DNA of 64,000 bases, taken from positions 109,066,356-109,130,355 of the forward strand of contig CM076189.1 of assembly GCA_038277395.1 (NCBI GenBank). Reading direction: 5' to 3'. The position numbers and the translations under genes are program-made. The DNA is from Dryocosmus kuriphilus (Eukaryota; Arthropoda; Insecta; Hymenoptera; Cynipidae). The notes under the pieces were generated by a model. That model saw only the letters and a list, made by a program, of their open reading frames with translations. It was not told where the DNA came from and ran no database searches. Of the stretch, positions 35,197 through 46,700 are shown piece after piece (the first letter of the stretch is position 1; the number at the start of each line of letters is the position of its first letter).

Positions 35197-36148
35197 CAAG
35201 GCACGTCCAGAAAGTAAGTGTACTCAACTTATGTAGGCTTCAAAAAAAATGTATTAAAACAAAAACATAATTGGTTACACTTGTACATATGTAAGTTATT
35301 TTTCGACATAATCACCATCCCTCTCGATGCAATTGGTGTGTGTCGTGGGATCAGTCTTTTGATGCCTGCATCGAAGAAGTCTACCGCCAGCTCTTTTGCC
35401 CAATTCTCCAACTCCTTCTTCGCCTCCTCGTCCGTTAAAAACTTGCTCCCATCCACGTACTCCTTTAGGGAAGTGAAGAGATGGAAATTTGAAGGGGACG
35501 GCTCAGGGGAATACGGGGGGTGGTTCAAAGCGTCCCATCCAAATGAGTCCAGGAGTTGCTTCGTAGCGTTGGCCGTGTGAGGCTTGGCATTATCGGCTGT
35601 TTCGAGACCCACCTCGCAGACAATTTCCAATATCCGAGAGTTTCTGTGCCTGTTTCGTGTAACAGGGATCTGGAGATTTGCGGAAGCATCAAGAAAGATC
35701 ACCTAACGTCAATCTGCGATCGTCACGGACCGCAATCTCGATTTTTTCCACAAGTTCGTCAGTCACAATTGAAGGTCTTCCGCTCCTCTGATCGTCATGC
35801 AGCAAAGTACGGCCAGTTTAAATTTCGCGACACCACTTGTACACACTTGTACGATTCATAGCTCCATTACCGTAAACAGTTTTCACTTCATTATAAATCT
35901 AAACTGGAGCTTTTCCCTTCACAACGAGGTAGCGAATGACGGCGCGAATTTCGCACTTAGCGGGAGATACGATCGACATTTTTCGCGAGAGGTGCTACTG
36001 CGTCAAGAGTTTTCAACACACTAACCTCGGATTGGTCTCGTTTTGAAGGGGAGGGGTAATGCTACTCGGCAGTGTTGCCAACATGTCGATAAAAGCATTC
36101 CCTACAGCTGTGAGGGTACCAGTATACTTACTTTCTGGACGTGCCTCG
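35197..36148 (-). mobile_element. mariner element, 952 bp, internally deleted
   Basis: Terminal inverted repeats c(a/g)aggcacgtccagaaagt lie at 35197 and, inverted, at 36148, flanked by TA (35195-35196, 36149-36150). It is about 300 bp shorter than a full mariner. It sits within the BEL/Pao integrase. Confidence 0.92.
35303..35979 (-). pseudogene. mariner transposase, deleted for the first catalytic region
   Basis: From ATG 35979 the N-terminal paired-like HTH region is readable (AKCEIRAVIRYLVVKGKAP, stop, NRTSVYKWCREI, DELVEKIEIAVRDDRRLTLG). The sequence then jumps to the C-terminal part (DNAKPHTANATKQLLDSFGW, HPPYSPEPSPSNFHLF). The segment with the first catalytic Asp is missing, and the third Asp (SDFHLF in relatives) is Asn. 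The end (DGDYVEK) is in another frame. It cannot be catalytic. Confidence 0.88.
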
Positions 36149-36459
36149 TACATATCAAAATGGTTAGTTACGTGACTGCCAAAGGTTTCCTGGCTGCTCT
36201 GCGTCGATTTGAAGCTGGACGTGGAGGACATAATGTCATAAATTCTGACAATGGTTCAAATTTCGTAGGGGCAAATAATGAACTATTTGGCATTAAGGGT
36301 CTTTCACAATCTGAGATGCACAATGAAAGTGTCTCTCACTTCCTTATCGATCAAGGAATTGAGTGAAAATTAACTACTCCTTTATTATCTCACTTTGGGG
36401 GTGTATGGGAAGCCAAGGTTAAAGATTTCAAAAATCACCTTAAACGTGTCGTAGATGAT

Positions 36460-36592
36460 ATTATTTTTCTTCAACAGAGGAGCGAAGATCGTAAGCTTCT
36501 ATCCGCTTCCTATGACGGAAACTAAGCGATTGCCGTTCCGTACGAAGCGGATGGAAGCTTACTTGTTTCGCTTCGCTGCTGAAGAAAATAGT
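36460..36592. mobile_element. ~130-bp hairpin MITE in BEL/Pao
   Basis: Inverted arms: tttcttcaacagaggagcgaa with gtaagcttctatccgcttc, against gaagcggatggaagcttac with ttcgcttcgctgctgaagaaa. It interrupts the integrase C-terminal region. The target duplication is unclear. Confidence 0.75.
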
Positions 36593-37114
36593 ATGTGGAT
36601 CTTGAGCGAGAACGGTCGTTTGTGCCTTCTCTGAAGTTGAGTACCACGGCTTCGCCTCGAGGGCTCAGCTTCATATGCGGCACGCAAACACCCCTCACCC
36701 CTAGTCATTTTATAATAGGTGACTCTCTCACAAATCTACCAGAGATGAATCTCATTTCGGCAGCAACTACCGCATCAGCGCGATGGCTACACATACGCAA
36801 AATGAGCCAAAACTCATGGAAAAGGTGACATGAAGAGGGCCTCAACGAACTAAACATTCGGCATAAGTGGAAGAATGTAGAACACCAAATAAAAGTAGGA
36901 TCCATCGTTTTTGCCTAGGTATCCCTTCCTTTCAACTGCCCCCTTTCTTCTACGGTAAGGAGGGTTGACAGGTAGCGTTAACGAGGGAAACCGGGTACCC
37001 ACTCGAAGTTAAACTTTTTATGAGAGTGGTCGTGTGAATAAATATCATAGAATTGAATTGTTGTGGTAGAAAGAAGATATCAGCACATCCAGATAAAAAA
37101 TTTAATGTTTAAAG

Positions 37115-37155
37115 TAACGTTTCGTCACTCAGCTGAGAGACCTCATCAGACAGTA
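37115..37155 (-). ncRNA. hammerhead ribozyme core, PLE-B left end
   Basis: On the minus strand: CTGATGAG (37142-37149), then stem II gtctctc-agct-gagtgac (7 pairs with one U-U mismatch), then CGAAAC (core at 37120-37124). All invariant core bases of boxes CUGAUGA and GAAA are present. The cleavage site and stem I could not be fixed by eye. Confidence 0.8.
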
Positions 37156-37587
37156 AATAAGTTAAAATCTAAAGAAAATACAAAATTCACCTTAGAAGTA
37201 AGAATATACATCATAAATCAGAAGTAGAAAGATTGTACTGGTAAAACTTACCAAAAATACGTTGAGTTTAAATTTTTGGAGTCATGTTGTCAGAGAAGGT
37301 TTGGAACAGATTTTGTAATTTTTTGTTTGAGAGTAAAAGGTAAAAAAGGTAAAAAATTCCAAAAAAGTCATTACTCAAATGTATCTAAAAACTGATAAAA
37401 CCGGAGAAGAATAAGTAAAAATTTAGAAAGTTTGAAAAAAATTTTATTCTAGGTTAGGATAGTTTTAAGTAAGTAAGAATTAAGATAGTTACCTTATAAG
37501 AGGAAAAATGGATGGCAATAAAATCAGGAGGCCCATAATGGCCAATTTGAATTAGCTTAAATAAGCATTGTGAATAATAATACAACT

Positions 37588-39932
37588 TTAAAATGTGAAA
37601 GTTGGTAGTGAGTTCTCTGAGTACATTGCCATGATGAGGTGGTTTGAGTACTGACAATATGGAGTAGATTCATAAAGTTTAAAGGTTATAAGTGGGAGAA
37701 CAAGCGGCAAATTTGAAAAAGATATGATAAGGAAACAAAATATGGAATTTAGAAATTTGGACAAAAATAAAAAATTTAAGGTATCTAATATTGAGTTATA
37801 TGCAGAATTGTAAAATTGAAGGTCGTTAATTTTATTTAAAGCACTATTACCCCTCCTCTTTATATAAATCATTTCAAGAAACAAACGTTTATAAAAATTT
37901 TGTTCTTTATGTAGGATCTTTATGTCATCCCATTTCATAAAAGGAGAATCACCGTTGTGATCTGCATGAATATGTTTTGCTATTTCTTTTCTATTTTTAA
38001 CGCAATGTTGGACTTTTCTCAGATGTTCGTTTCTTCTAGTATCCAAAGATCTTTTGGCTTGGCCATTGTATGATAGACCACAAGAACAATTGAGTTCATA
38101 AACAACACTACATTGATCAAGTTTATTTATGGGATCTTTTCCTAGTTTAATGAAAACATCAAATTTTGAATATATTTTAAAAATAGTATTTATATTGAAA
38201 TCAGAAAGAAGTCTACGAATGGGATATGAGACGTCAGGATAAAAATTGAAAGACACATAAGTTTTATCAGTGATTATGTTGTTAGTATTAATAGGGTTCT
38301 GATTTGGAGTGGAATTATTCATATTAATTTGGAAGAGTCTATTTTTAATATGTTTTTCGATGAAATCATTGGGATAAATTTTATATTTTAAAATTTGCTT
38401 GACAACCTGAATGTTATTTTTATGGAAGGATTTATCAGAGAGTAAAATAGCTGAATCATTAAATTTTTTATAATACCAATTTTTTGGTCAATGGGATGAT
38501 TCGAAAAGAAATTGAGTAGTCTACCAGAATATGTGTCTTTTCTATACCAGTTTGTAATAATATTGTTAGCGTCGTCTCTAATAATTTTTAAGTTTAGAAA
38601 ATTAATTGAATTGTCGATTTCGATTTCATGTGTAAAGTGTAATCTATCATGATAACTATTGAAAAATTGAATAGTTTGTTGGACCTTATTCTTAGGGATA
38701 ATGAGAAGGGTGTCGTCAACGTATCTGAGAAAAGTGTGTCTTTTAAAACCAATTTTTTTGAAAATATCAATCTCTAAATCCTGTAAAACTATTTCAGCTA
38801 ATATTCCTGAAATCGGAGAATCCACTGGGGTGCCGAATTTCTGACTGTAAGATTTATTGTTAAACTGAAAAAAGGTCGAATTAATCAAGAAGGTTATGCT
38901 ATTTTTAAATTCAATTAGTGGCATATTGGTAAATTTTTTAATATGTGGCCATATTTTTTCGATGCCATCTAGAACTAGGTTTAGTGGAATATTAGTAAAC
39001 AAAGAGGAAACATCTAATGATAAGAAGATGTGGTTATTTGGAAATTTGATTCTTGTGATAGTATCATGGAATGAAATGGAATTTTTTACAAAAGAATTTA
39101 ATTTCGGAATTGAGTCAGTCAAGATTTGGTTTAAAGTTTATGCAAGAAAATAAGTAGGAAAATTTAGGTAGGAAACAACAGGCCTAAGAGGAAAATTTTC
39201 TTTGTGTACTTTCGGAAGACCGTACATCCGAGCGATGTTAGTATTAAAAGTTGAAATTGTGTTTCTTTTTATATTTTTACCTAGATATCCTTTTATATTC
39301 CAATTATTTAAAAGTTTGTGAGTTGAATTTTGTAGCTTTTTTAAAGGATTTGAATTAATTACATTATAAATATTAGGATAATTTAACATTGTTTCCATTT
39401 TAGAATAGTAAGATGATTTATCAAGAAGAACAGTAATATTGCCTTTGTCCGCACGTGTGAACAAAATGTCATTATTATGTGTTAAACAATTTTTTGTAAT
39501 TTTGATATTTTTTGCTATTTCCTTATCAATCATAGATATTCTCTTAGGTTTTTTTATGTAGTTTGATGTTAGAGAGAGGACTTTGTTTCTAAGTTCATCT
39601 CTAAATTCCAAAGGAATCTTATCCAGATTCACTTTAAAATCTTTTAAAATTTCCAAAATCTTTTCTTTCTTTCCTGAAGTAAAACAAGAACTAAATTTAA
39701 GTCCTAAACGAATAATGTCAGAAACCGGTGTAGGAATAGTTTTTTCTGCCAGATTAATAATCCAAGGATCAGGAATCGAGTCAATTCTATGTTTATTAAT
39801 ATTGGCATCAATAAGATTTAAAGATAAAAGATTATTGAATTTCTTGTTAACAATTCTTTCAGTTTTACAAGTAAAATTATCATTAGAAGTTTCAAATTCA
39901 TGGAAGAGAATGGCAAAATCCGAATTAGACAC
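37588..39932 (-). pseudogene. PLE-B polyprotein: RT and GIY-YIG, two lesions
   Basis: The N-terminal region runs to the fingers in 39138-39932 (IPDPWIINLAEKTIPTPV, ILFTRADKGNITVLLDKSSY, RMYGLPKVHKENFPLRPVVS). A single TAA at 39138-39140 follows, and the same frame continues in 38388-39122 (LSLDVSSLFTNIPLNLVLDG, FGTPVDSPISGILAEIVLQD, FLRYVDDTLLI, INFLNLKIIRDD). After a frameshift near 38400, 37588-38322 holds the connector and GIY-YIG domain (CSVVYELNCSCGLSYNGQAK, RRNEHLRKVQHC, KRLFLEMIYIKRRGNSALN). The YVDD catalytic pair is intact. One stop and one frameshift separate it from an open frame; the YIG Ile is Asn. Confidence 0.92.
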
Positions 39933-40318
39933 TAAATTTTTAATTTTATTTTTTTAAATATCAAAGTTTATAAGGTAACTATCTTAATTCTTACATACTT
40001 AAAACTATCCTAACCTAGAATAAAATTTTTTTCAAACTTTCTAAATTTTTACTTATTCTTCTCCGGTTTTATCATTTTTTAGATACATTTGAGTAATGAC
40101 TTTTTTGGAATTTTTTACCTTTTTTACCTTTTTACTCTCAAACAAAAAATTACAAAATCTGTTCCAAACCTTCTCTGACAACATGACTCCAAAAATGTCA
40201 ACTCAAAGTATTTTTGGTAAGTTTTACCTGTACAATCTTTTTACTTCTGATTTCTGATGCATATTCTTACTTCTGAGGTGAATTTTGTATTTTTTTTAGA
40301 TTTTAACTTATTTACTGT

Positions 40319-40350
40319 ATGATGAGGTCTCTCAGCTGAGTGACGAAACG
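40319..40350 (+). ncRNA. hammerhead ribozyme core, PLE-B right end (one base changed)
   Basis: Mirror copy of the left ribozyme: aTGATGAG (40319-40326; first C replaced by A), stem II gtctctc-agct-gagtgac, and CGAAAC (40344-40349). The C-to-A change at a core position probably weakens or kills cleavage (known from hammerhead mutagenesis). Confidence 0.75.
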
Positions 40351-40499
40351 TTACTTTAAACATTAAATTTTTTATCTGGATGTGTTGATATCTTCTTTCT
40401 ACTATTTCTATCCTTGGACGTTAAATCGATAATGAGGACTCAAAATCTCTCCTCGATCATATTATATGAATTGTTGTGTTTTTATTCAATTAATCGGTG

Positions 40500-41740
40500 T
40501 GTGGTGAATTATGCTTTATCATTACTCGACAAAATAATGCACTTACAGAAATAATACTTTTATTAATTCAAGTCAAATAGTTTGTTGGCAACTATATTTT
40601 ACCATTTGTTATAAAAAAAAGTGTTCAAATCCAGAACGTTTGCCGTAAATTCGTACGCTTGTATGTAATATACGTATATATATATATATATATATATTAC
40701 AATAATTGCATTTCACATGCCTTTCCCTGCCTCATTTTTTATGCTAAATATATTATATCTCTAACTTTTTGAAGGACCTTACGTATACTCCATTCAAATT
40801 TTTATTTCACTTTAGAACAATTACACTGTGTATTACGATTCTTGTATGCGTTTATTCTTACTGCTTCTTAACAAACTATCTCTGATATAAAAAACAATGT
40901 TTTTGCTTGGAACTTCAAATTTTTGGCAGAAAATAATAATTTTTTTTAAATTCATATTTTCTTGTGTGAAAATTGAACTAGTTTGTTAAAAATTGGTCTT
41001 TTTCAGTTATACAATAAACTGTTACATTAAGGAATTATTCATTGTTTTTGAGAATATAATAATTTCTGATTATATATCAATTTATTTATCAATTTATTTA
41101 TCAATTAATGTTTTTCTTTAAAATTTAGTTGCTCTAATTATAAATTTACAATATTTTGGAAATTCCACAATTTTATTAACTAACTTTTTGTTGTTTGAAA
41201 ATTATTTTCCTTGGTTGAAATCAACTGTTTGGATTAAAATCCATTTTCTTTCAATTCATATCTTATGTGCAGGAATTGAAATATTTTATGAAAAGTTGGT
41301 CTTTTTCAGGTTAACATTAAACAGTTTCATTAAAAATGTTGCAAGAATTCCAATCAATTATTACATGTTTGGTCGTTAATTCTTTACCTTTTTTGTTTAA
41401 AATTCAAATATTTTGATAAAAAATCCAAATATTTTGGTTGAAAGTTATATTTTTGTAGTTGAAAATTCAACTATTTTTAATGAATTTGTATGTAAATTTT
41501 TTGGTTCAAAATTCATCTCTTACATATTATTTGGCTGAAATTCTTTAATCCTCGGTAAAAAATTCAAATATTATACTCTTTTGACAAATTCACTGCTTTC
41601 GGTTCAAAAATAACTGAAATAGTTGAAAATGCATCTCTTTTATTTAAAGATTACTTCTTATATTTGTGTTGGTGTTTATGTTACGCATTATTAATTATTT
41701 TTTATAAGTTTTCATAAGAAATATAATTCTTTGGTGACAA
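40500..41740. repeat. terminal-exon-like repeats, (TA)n, then TTGGTTGAAAATT array
   Basis: 40500-40670 is related to 33540-33640. There is (TA)n at 40676-40695. From about 40880 to 41680 the degenerate array ttttggttgaaaatt.aact runs in the opposite sense to the one at 32.1 kb. No gene is supported. Confidence 0.55.
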
Positions 41741-42464
41741 TCACATATAGACCGGGAGGCCGTGACAGAAAGTTGATAATGATTAGTTCGCGTCTGCCAA
41801 TTTAAGGGTCAATTATTACATGAATTTGACGCATTAAAAGCGTATAAAGAAATTTTCTCCGATTGCAACGACGTTGCAAACTAATTGTTCATCTGTACTC
41901 CAGAACCAATGTTTCTAACAATTAGTTCGCACATGCAAAGTAGTTTTTTTGTGAAACCTTGAAAAAAATAATCCAGCACCAGCTAATCTGCAGACGATTT
42001 CCGCGTACAGAAAAATCATGAATAAGATATTTACCTTGCAAAAAATATTAGTATTTTAAAACAATAAGTTCGCGTCTGCTATTTAACTGATTTATCACTA
42101 ATGATGTAAAAATCGTCAAAAACAACTTTTTCAGACGATTACGACACGCGCATGCGTTCGCGGTGAGTTTCAAAAACTGCATTATTTCATCACACTATGT
42201 AATGATGAATTAGTGTCTGCCAATTTAGTATGCGTAAGATGCTATTTTTATATGACTAAAAAAAAAATCGCAGACGTTTTGAAAATTTTTACATAGCAGA
42301 CGCAAGCAAAGTGGTAAAAATTTAGTCTAAGTTTTTAATAATTAGTTCGCGTTTGTCATTCTATTTTTATGAAATTTATCCACAAAAATATTGATTTGAC
42401 TTAAATAAAGATGTTTGTTTTTTCGATTTAACTGATCTTTTTTTTTCTCTTTATTATTATTAAA

Positions 42465-42510
42465 AAGCGAGCTTTCGCTCCTCAAAGAGGGGCCTCATCA
42501 GGTTTATGAT
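42465..42510 (-). ncRNA. hammerhead ribozyme core, PLE-C left end
   Basis: Minus strand: CTGATGAG (42494-42501), stem II gcccctc-ttt-gaggagc (six pairs, one mismatch), CGAAA (42473-42477), then gctcgcttt, a short stem III with a tiny loop. All core boxes are intact. Confidence 0.85.
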
Positions 42511-43269
42511 AATTGTTGACAATTTCTGCAGCTGAAATTAAATATAAGATTTTTTTAATTTTGAAATACAAACGTAAATTATAAGCGTCATACAACATAA
42601 CCTATCTTAACTGTGAATATTTTAGATTTTTTATACTAAAAATGTGATCAATAAGTTTAAAAATGTTAAAAGTAACAACCAGTTTTTTAAAATATATAAT
42701 AAAAAGTATGTACACATTTTTTTCTCCCTCCAAGTAGAGATTCTTTTAAGAAAAACATAATGCAGAGTTCTTGAATGCATTCGTCTACTTGGAAAGGAGA
42801 GAACTGAGGTGGACCTTAGAAGAAACTATGTATAGAAGAAAAATGGTGGGGAGAGACAGAAATACAGTGCATTTATAGGTTAACATATTTTAAAATGACG
42901 ATGAAGTTATGACTTATTTTTTACAATTTTTTTGTTCGTAGTAGTATATACATATATGAGTAAAAAAGTGTAACAGCATAATAATATAAAATTACGGCAT
43001 GTGAATTACCAATAATACCAAGTATTGAGAAACACCTGGTCAAGGCGTCCGAGTTTCGTTTCAAGTTTTAGAATTGGCAATACACAGTCGAAAACTTCTA
43101 TACATAAATGTAAGATATATAAAACATAAGGAAAAAGGATTATGTATAAAATTGGTTATATAGTACAATATCCGACAATAAGACCAATAATACTGAGTGA
43201 AGTAATCAATCAGTCAAGGCGTCCGGGTTTCGTTTCAAGTTTCAGGATTGGTATTATTTTAGGAGGTCG

Positions 43270-43859
43270 ATAAGATTAAATTATGATAAATTTTACTAAG
43301 ATAATCTATTTCTGACCTTCTATTTACTGAATTTTGATTTTGACTATAAAAAACATCTCCTTAAAGTTCCTTTTTTTATAATTTAGTTCATAACTGAGTA
43401 TTTTAGTATCTTTAAAGTTAAACATATGGGTTTTTTCATGTGAGTGTGTAACTAAAGCTGTGCTTCTAGAATCTTTTTTTCAATCATTTGTGTTCTCTAA
43501 TTCTGTTTTTGATATATCTTTTTGTTTGACCAATATATACAGATCCACATTCACATGGAATTGAATATATAACATGCGTGTTCATTTCAAAAGGTGTTTT
43601 ATCTTTGTTTTCTGAAAAACATCTATAGGAATCTTTTCGATAAGTGGAAATGACTTTAATGTTGTATTTTTGGAAGATGTTATTATAAAATCTAGAAATT
43701 TCTTCTGTATAAGGTAAGACAATGCTGTTTTTAATATCAAATGGAGTGTTATTTTTGGTAGAAGTGTTTTTTATATTTTCGAATCTTTTATTAATGTATT
43801 TTTTGATAAAATTATTAGGATAGTTATTACTTTTTAAAATATATTATAGACATTGGATA
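43270..43859 (-). pseudogene. PLE-C GIY-YIG region, left half
   Basis: The minus strand reads VIYSIPCECGSVYIGQTKRY, an IKNRIREH-like region and, near the end, NSVNRRSEIDYLSKIYHNLI. Frame breaks lie in between. It aligns with the better-preserved plus-strand copy at 46250-46700. Confidence 0.85.
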
Positions 43860-45265
43860 CACTGAGAAAAATTTTTCTGGTAATAAGTACTAAATAGTAT
43901 AGTAAACTTGCTCCAGTGGAAAAATATACTACTTTTTACTGTACTTTAGATGGTACATTTTACTATATTGAACGAAGTACTTTTAACTATACTGTATTTA
44001 TTAATTTTTACTATACTAAACAAAGTACTTTTAGCTATACTAAAAATAGTAACTTTTGCTATACTAAACATAGTACTTTTAGCTCTACTGTAGAAAGTAC
44101 TTTTTATTATACTGAACATAGTACTTTTAGCTATACTGTAGATAGTACTTTTTATTGTACTGAACATAGTACTTTACACTATACTATGAACAGTACTTTT
44201 TACTATACTGAACATAGTACTTTTGACTATACTGAATATAGAACTTGGATTTCCTCTAACATTTCTTAGGGAACAGTCCACTTCATATGGAAGCGTCTAC
44301 TTCTTGAACCGAAGCTCAAGAGAAGATACCTACTCAGAGGAACGTGCCGCCTTTATAAACGGAGCTCTCCGTCTTGCTTGTGACAGCCCAATTTATAGGC
44401 CATCTAGCGGTAGCTACTCCTACCTCCTCCCTGTAGGTTGAACCTCTCAGGCTGTTGTCAATTCCCTTAAGTTTCCGGAAAATTCCCGACTAGTTAGGGA
44501 ATATTTCATACTTTTCTCGAACTTTCCCTAAAATTAGGGAAAAGTCCCTAATATTTTTGGGAAAGCCCTATTTCTCAACGAAATTTGGGAATTCTCCCTA
44601 ACAATCACTTGGGAAAATTCCCAAAAATTTTTACAGTGTACATACAGGCAATTATAGGTCGCAATTTATTTACGGAAACAAAAAGTGTTTAAAAATTCGT
44701 AATTCATTTGTTAGTTTGAAAAATCGTCAATGCATTTTTTGTAATATATGCGTGAAAATGGTCACATATTAGGTGTTCGAAAACTGTGAGCAAAGTGCCA
44801 GATTCCTCTGCTGTGAGATTAGTGTGCGAGAATGCACTGTAAAAAATTTAGGGAATTTTCCCCACGTTTTCGTAGGGAAAATTCCACATTTCGTTAGGGA
44901 AAAGACATTTCACCAAGAAAATAGGTAATTTTCCCCAAGTTCTCGAAAACTTTCACAAAAAGTAGTGAATATTCCCCAAAAGTTTTATTCTACTCATGAG
45001 CTATTGTGAAATTTACTATACAGTAATATAACTATTCAGCGTGTAAAGTATGATAATTTCATAAAGTATATTATAATTTTTATTATATGATCTATTATGT
45101 CTTACTAAACGTATAGTATTTTTTACTAGATTCCACTTTTACTATACAATATAGTAAAATTTACATAATATTATGCATGAAATACCATATAAATATGAAA
45201 AAGTACTAAAATATAGTATTTTTTACTTAATTTCTAGCAAAATGTACTATAAATTTTTCTCAGTG
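43860..45265. mobile_element. 1.4-kb MITE (cactgagaaaaattt ends) inside PLE-C
   Basis: The ends cactgagaaaaattttt (43860) and its complement (45265) are flanked by TA (43858-43859; 45266-45267). It separates the RT and GIY-YIG parts of PLE-C. Inside are a 24-bp minisatellite (43915-44250), and parts of another family with TIR-like ends cactgtaaaaaatttaggg (44836) and its inverted counterpart ccaaaaatttttacagtg (to 44636). Confidence 0.8.
43915..44252. repeat. 24-bp minisatellite
   Basis: About 13 units of tatactgaacatagtacttttagc and variants. Because 24 is a multiple of 3, it produces long ORFs on both strands (octapeptide TFYYTEHS-type repeats); these are artefacts. Confidence 0.85.
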
Positions 45266-45277
45266 TAAATTACTTTT

Positions 45278-46238
45278 TTAAAATTGATCATTTGATAATT
45301 TGATAGCTCTGTCAACAAGATTGTAAATGACTGAAATTTTATCTTTGATAGATATATTTGAATTAAAATTCACATAACTACCTGAGTTTGATGTTTTCTG
45401 ATACCAATTTGTTAATAAGTTATTATTATCTCGAATTATTGTAATATCTAAGAAGTTAATTTTATAGTCTGATTCTATTTCAACTGTGAACTGTAATTTA
45501 GGATGATATGAGTCAAAAGATACTAGAGGTTCATTAATTTTATTTTCTGGTACACAAGTGAGTATGTCATCGACATATCTATAGAAAAGGTATTCAAAAG
45601 GAAGTTTCTTCAAAACATCTTGTTCTAATTTCTCCAAAACAATATCAGAAATTACACTGGCTAACGCTGAACCCATTGGCGTTCCATATGTTTGTTTAAA
45701 GAAATCATTTTGGAAAATACAATAGAAGTTGTCAATACAAAATTCGACTAGTTCTAAAAATTGTTTAACAGGAATATTAGTAAAATACAAAAATTAAAAA
45801 ATATTTGTACCAGTTAAGTTTTATATTATTGATCACTAGATCTTTAGGTATATTTGTGTAAAGTGATTTGACATCAAGGGAGACAAATTTATAATTATTT
45901 GGAACTTTAATATTTTTAAGTTTATTTATAAGATCAAAACTATTTTTTACGTAAGTGTTACTTTTGCCAATTATTTGTTTTAATGGTTCACTAAGAAATT
46001 TTGATAAACGTAATAATGGAGAATTAGAGAAAGAAGTAACAGGTCTCATATGTACCTCTGGCTTGTGAATTTTTGCGAGGCCACAGAATTTTGGAGCAAC
46101 AGAATTATAACTCTTTAGAGTTTTAGCTAGGTCTGTGTTTATATATTTTTTCATTAATAGTTTGCTAATCAATAGATTTAGATTACTTTGTATCAAGTTA
46201 GTTGGGTCTCTCTGCAATTTTTTTTTTTCTCCTTGCAT
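45278..46238 (-). pseudogene. PLE-C reverse transcriptase
   Basis: Two overlapping frames. 45777-46238: KFCGLAKIHKPEVHMRPVTS, VSLDVKSLYTNIPKDLVINN. 45278-45790: TYGTPMGSALASVISDIVLE, FYRYVDDILTCVP with intact YVDD, and INFLDITIIRDNNN, ending at VDRAIKLSNDQF where the MITE lies. One frameshift occurs near 45785. The N-terminal region is missing because the copy meets the plus-strand half at about 46245. Confidence 0.9.
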
Positions 46239-46249
46239 TTTCTCTTTTG

Positions 46250-46700
46250 CAAATTTTTAGATTTTATAATAATATCTTCCAAAAATACAACATTAAAGTC
46301 ATTTTCACTTATCAAAAAGATTCCTATAGATGTTTTTCAAGAAAGAAACAAAGATAAAGCACCTTTTGAAATGAATACACATGTTATATATTCAATTCCA
46401 TGTGAATGTGGATCTGTATATCTTGGTCAAACAAAAAGATATATCAAAAACAGAATTAGTGAACACATAAATGATTGCAAAGAAGATTCTAGAAGCACAG
46501 CTTTAGTTACACACTCGCGTGAAAAAAACCATATGTTTAACTTTAAAGATACTAAAATACTCAGTTATGAACTGAATTATAAAAAAAGGAACTTTAAGGA
46601 GATGTCTTTTATAGTCAAAAATCAAAATTCAGTAAATAAAAGGTCAGAAATAGATTATCTTAGTAAAATTTATCATAATTTAATCTTATCGACCCCCTAA
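46250..46700 (+). pseudogene. PLE-C GIY-YIG endonuclease, right half (open frame)
   Basis: About 150 codons, open to TAA 46700: connector KSFSLIKKIPIDVFQERNKD, then HVIYSIPCECGSVYLGQTKR, IKNRISEHINDCKE, MFNFKDTKILSYELNYKKRN and FKEMSFIVKNQNSVNKR. The GIY-YIG-type motif reads SIPCEC..VYLGQ with the conserved Arg and Glu downstream. No RT precedes it, so this is a 5'-truncated copy; the annotated ATG further upstream lies in the opposite-strand half. Confidence 0.85.

Larger units (their letters stand above)
33770..36920 (+). pseudogene. BEL/Pao LTR retrotransposon pol fragment (RT end, RNase H, integrase)
   Basis: The 3' half of a BEL/Pao polyprotein, 5'-truncated. The RT/A17-type connection (KTLGVGWNS, RAIFSEVARLSDPLGLLG) is at 33780-33990, RNase H-like remnants follow to 34295, then the integrase zinc region (34880-35060) and catalytic core (VDYCGPIY, INSDNGSNFVGANNELF, HFGGVWEAKVKD). 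The C-terminal segment reads TPSHFIIGDSLTNLPEM and LNELNIRHKWKNV (to about 36900). Several stops and frameshifts occur. A mariner (35197-36148) and a MITE (about 36460-36592) interrupt it. Removing the mariner and one TA lets the integrase frame continue without change. No LTR was identified, and PLE-B sits just downstream. Confidence 0.88.
37066..40467. mobile_element. PLE-B: Penelope-like unit with ~420-bp inverted ends and 11-bp target duplication
   Basis: Bounded by gaattgttgtg at 37055-37065 and 40468-40478. The left end (37066 to about 37500) and right end (about 39965-40400) are inverted copies of the 3' UTR, each with a hammerhead core. The coding region faces left (minus). The right arm carries about 65 bp beyond the mirrored part. 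It is inserted in or just after the BEL/Pao remnant. It is the best-preserved element in the window after the hAT. Confidence 0.9.

Noticed and set aside
39583..39957. 124-codon plus-strand ORF
   Set aside because: Shadow of the PLE-B coding region on the other strand.
42740..43080. Second hammerhead in the gaaacgaaac.cggacgcc blocks of the PLE-C 3' UTR
   Set aside because: GAAAC strings are present but there is no CTGATGA partner or stem II at a suitable distance.
43916..44269. 117-codon ORF with TFYYTEHS-type repeats, and an opposite-strand partner
   Set aside because: A 24-bp minisatellite open on both strands; no start context or flanking gene structure.
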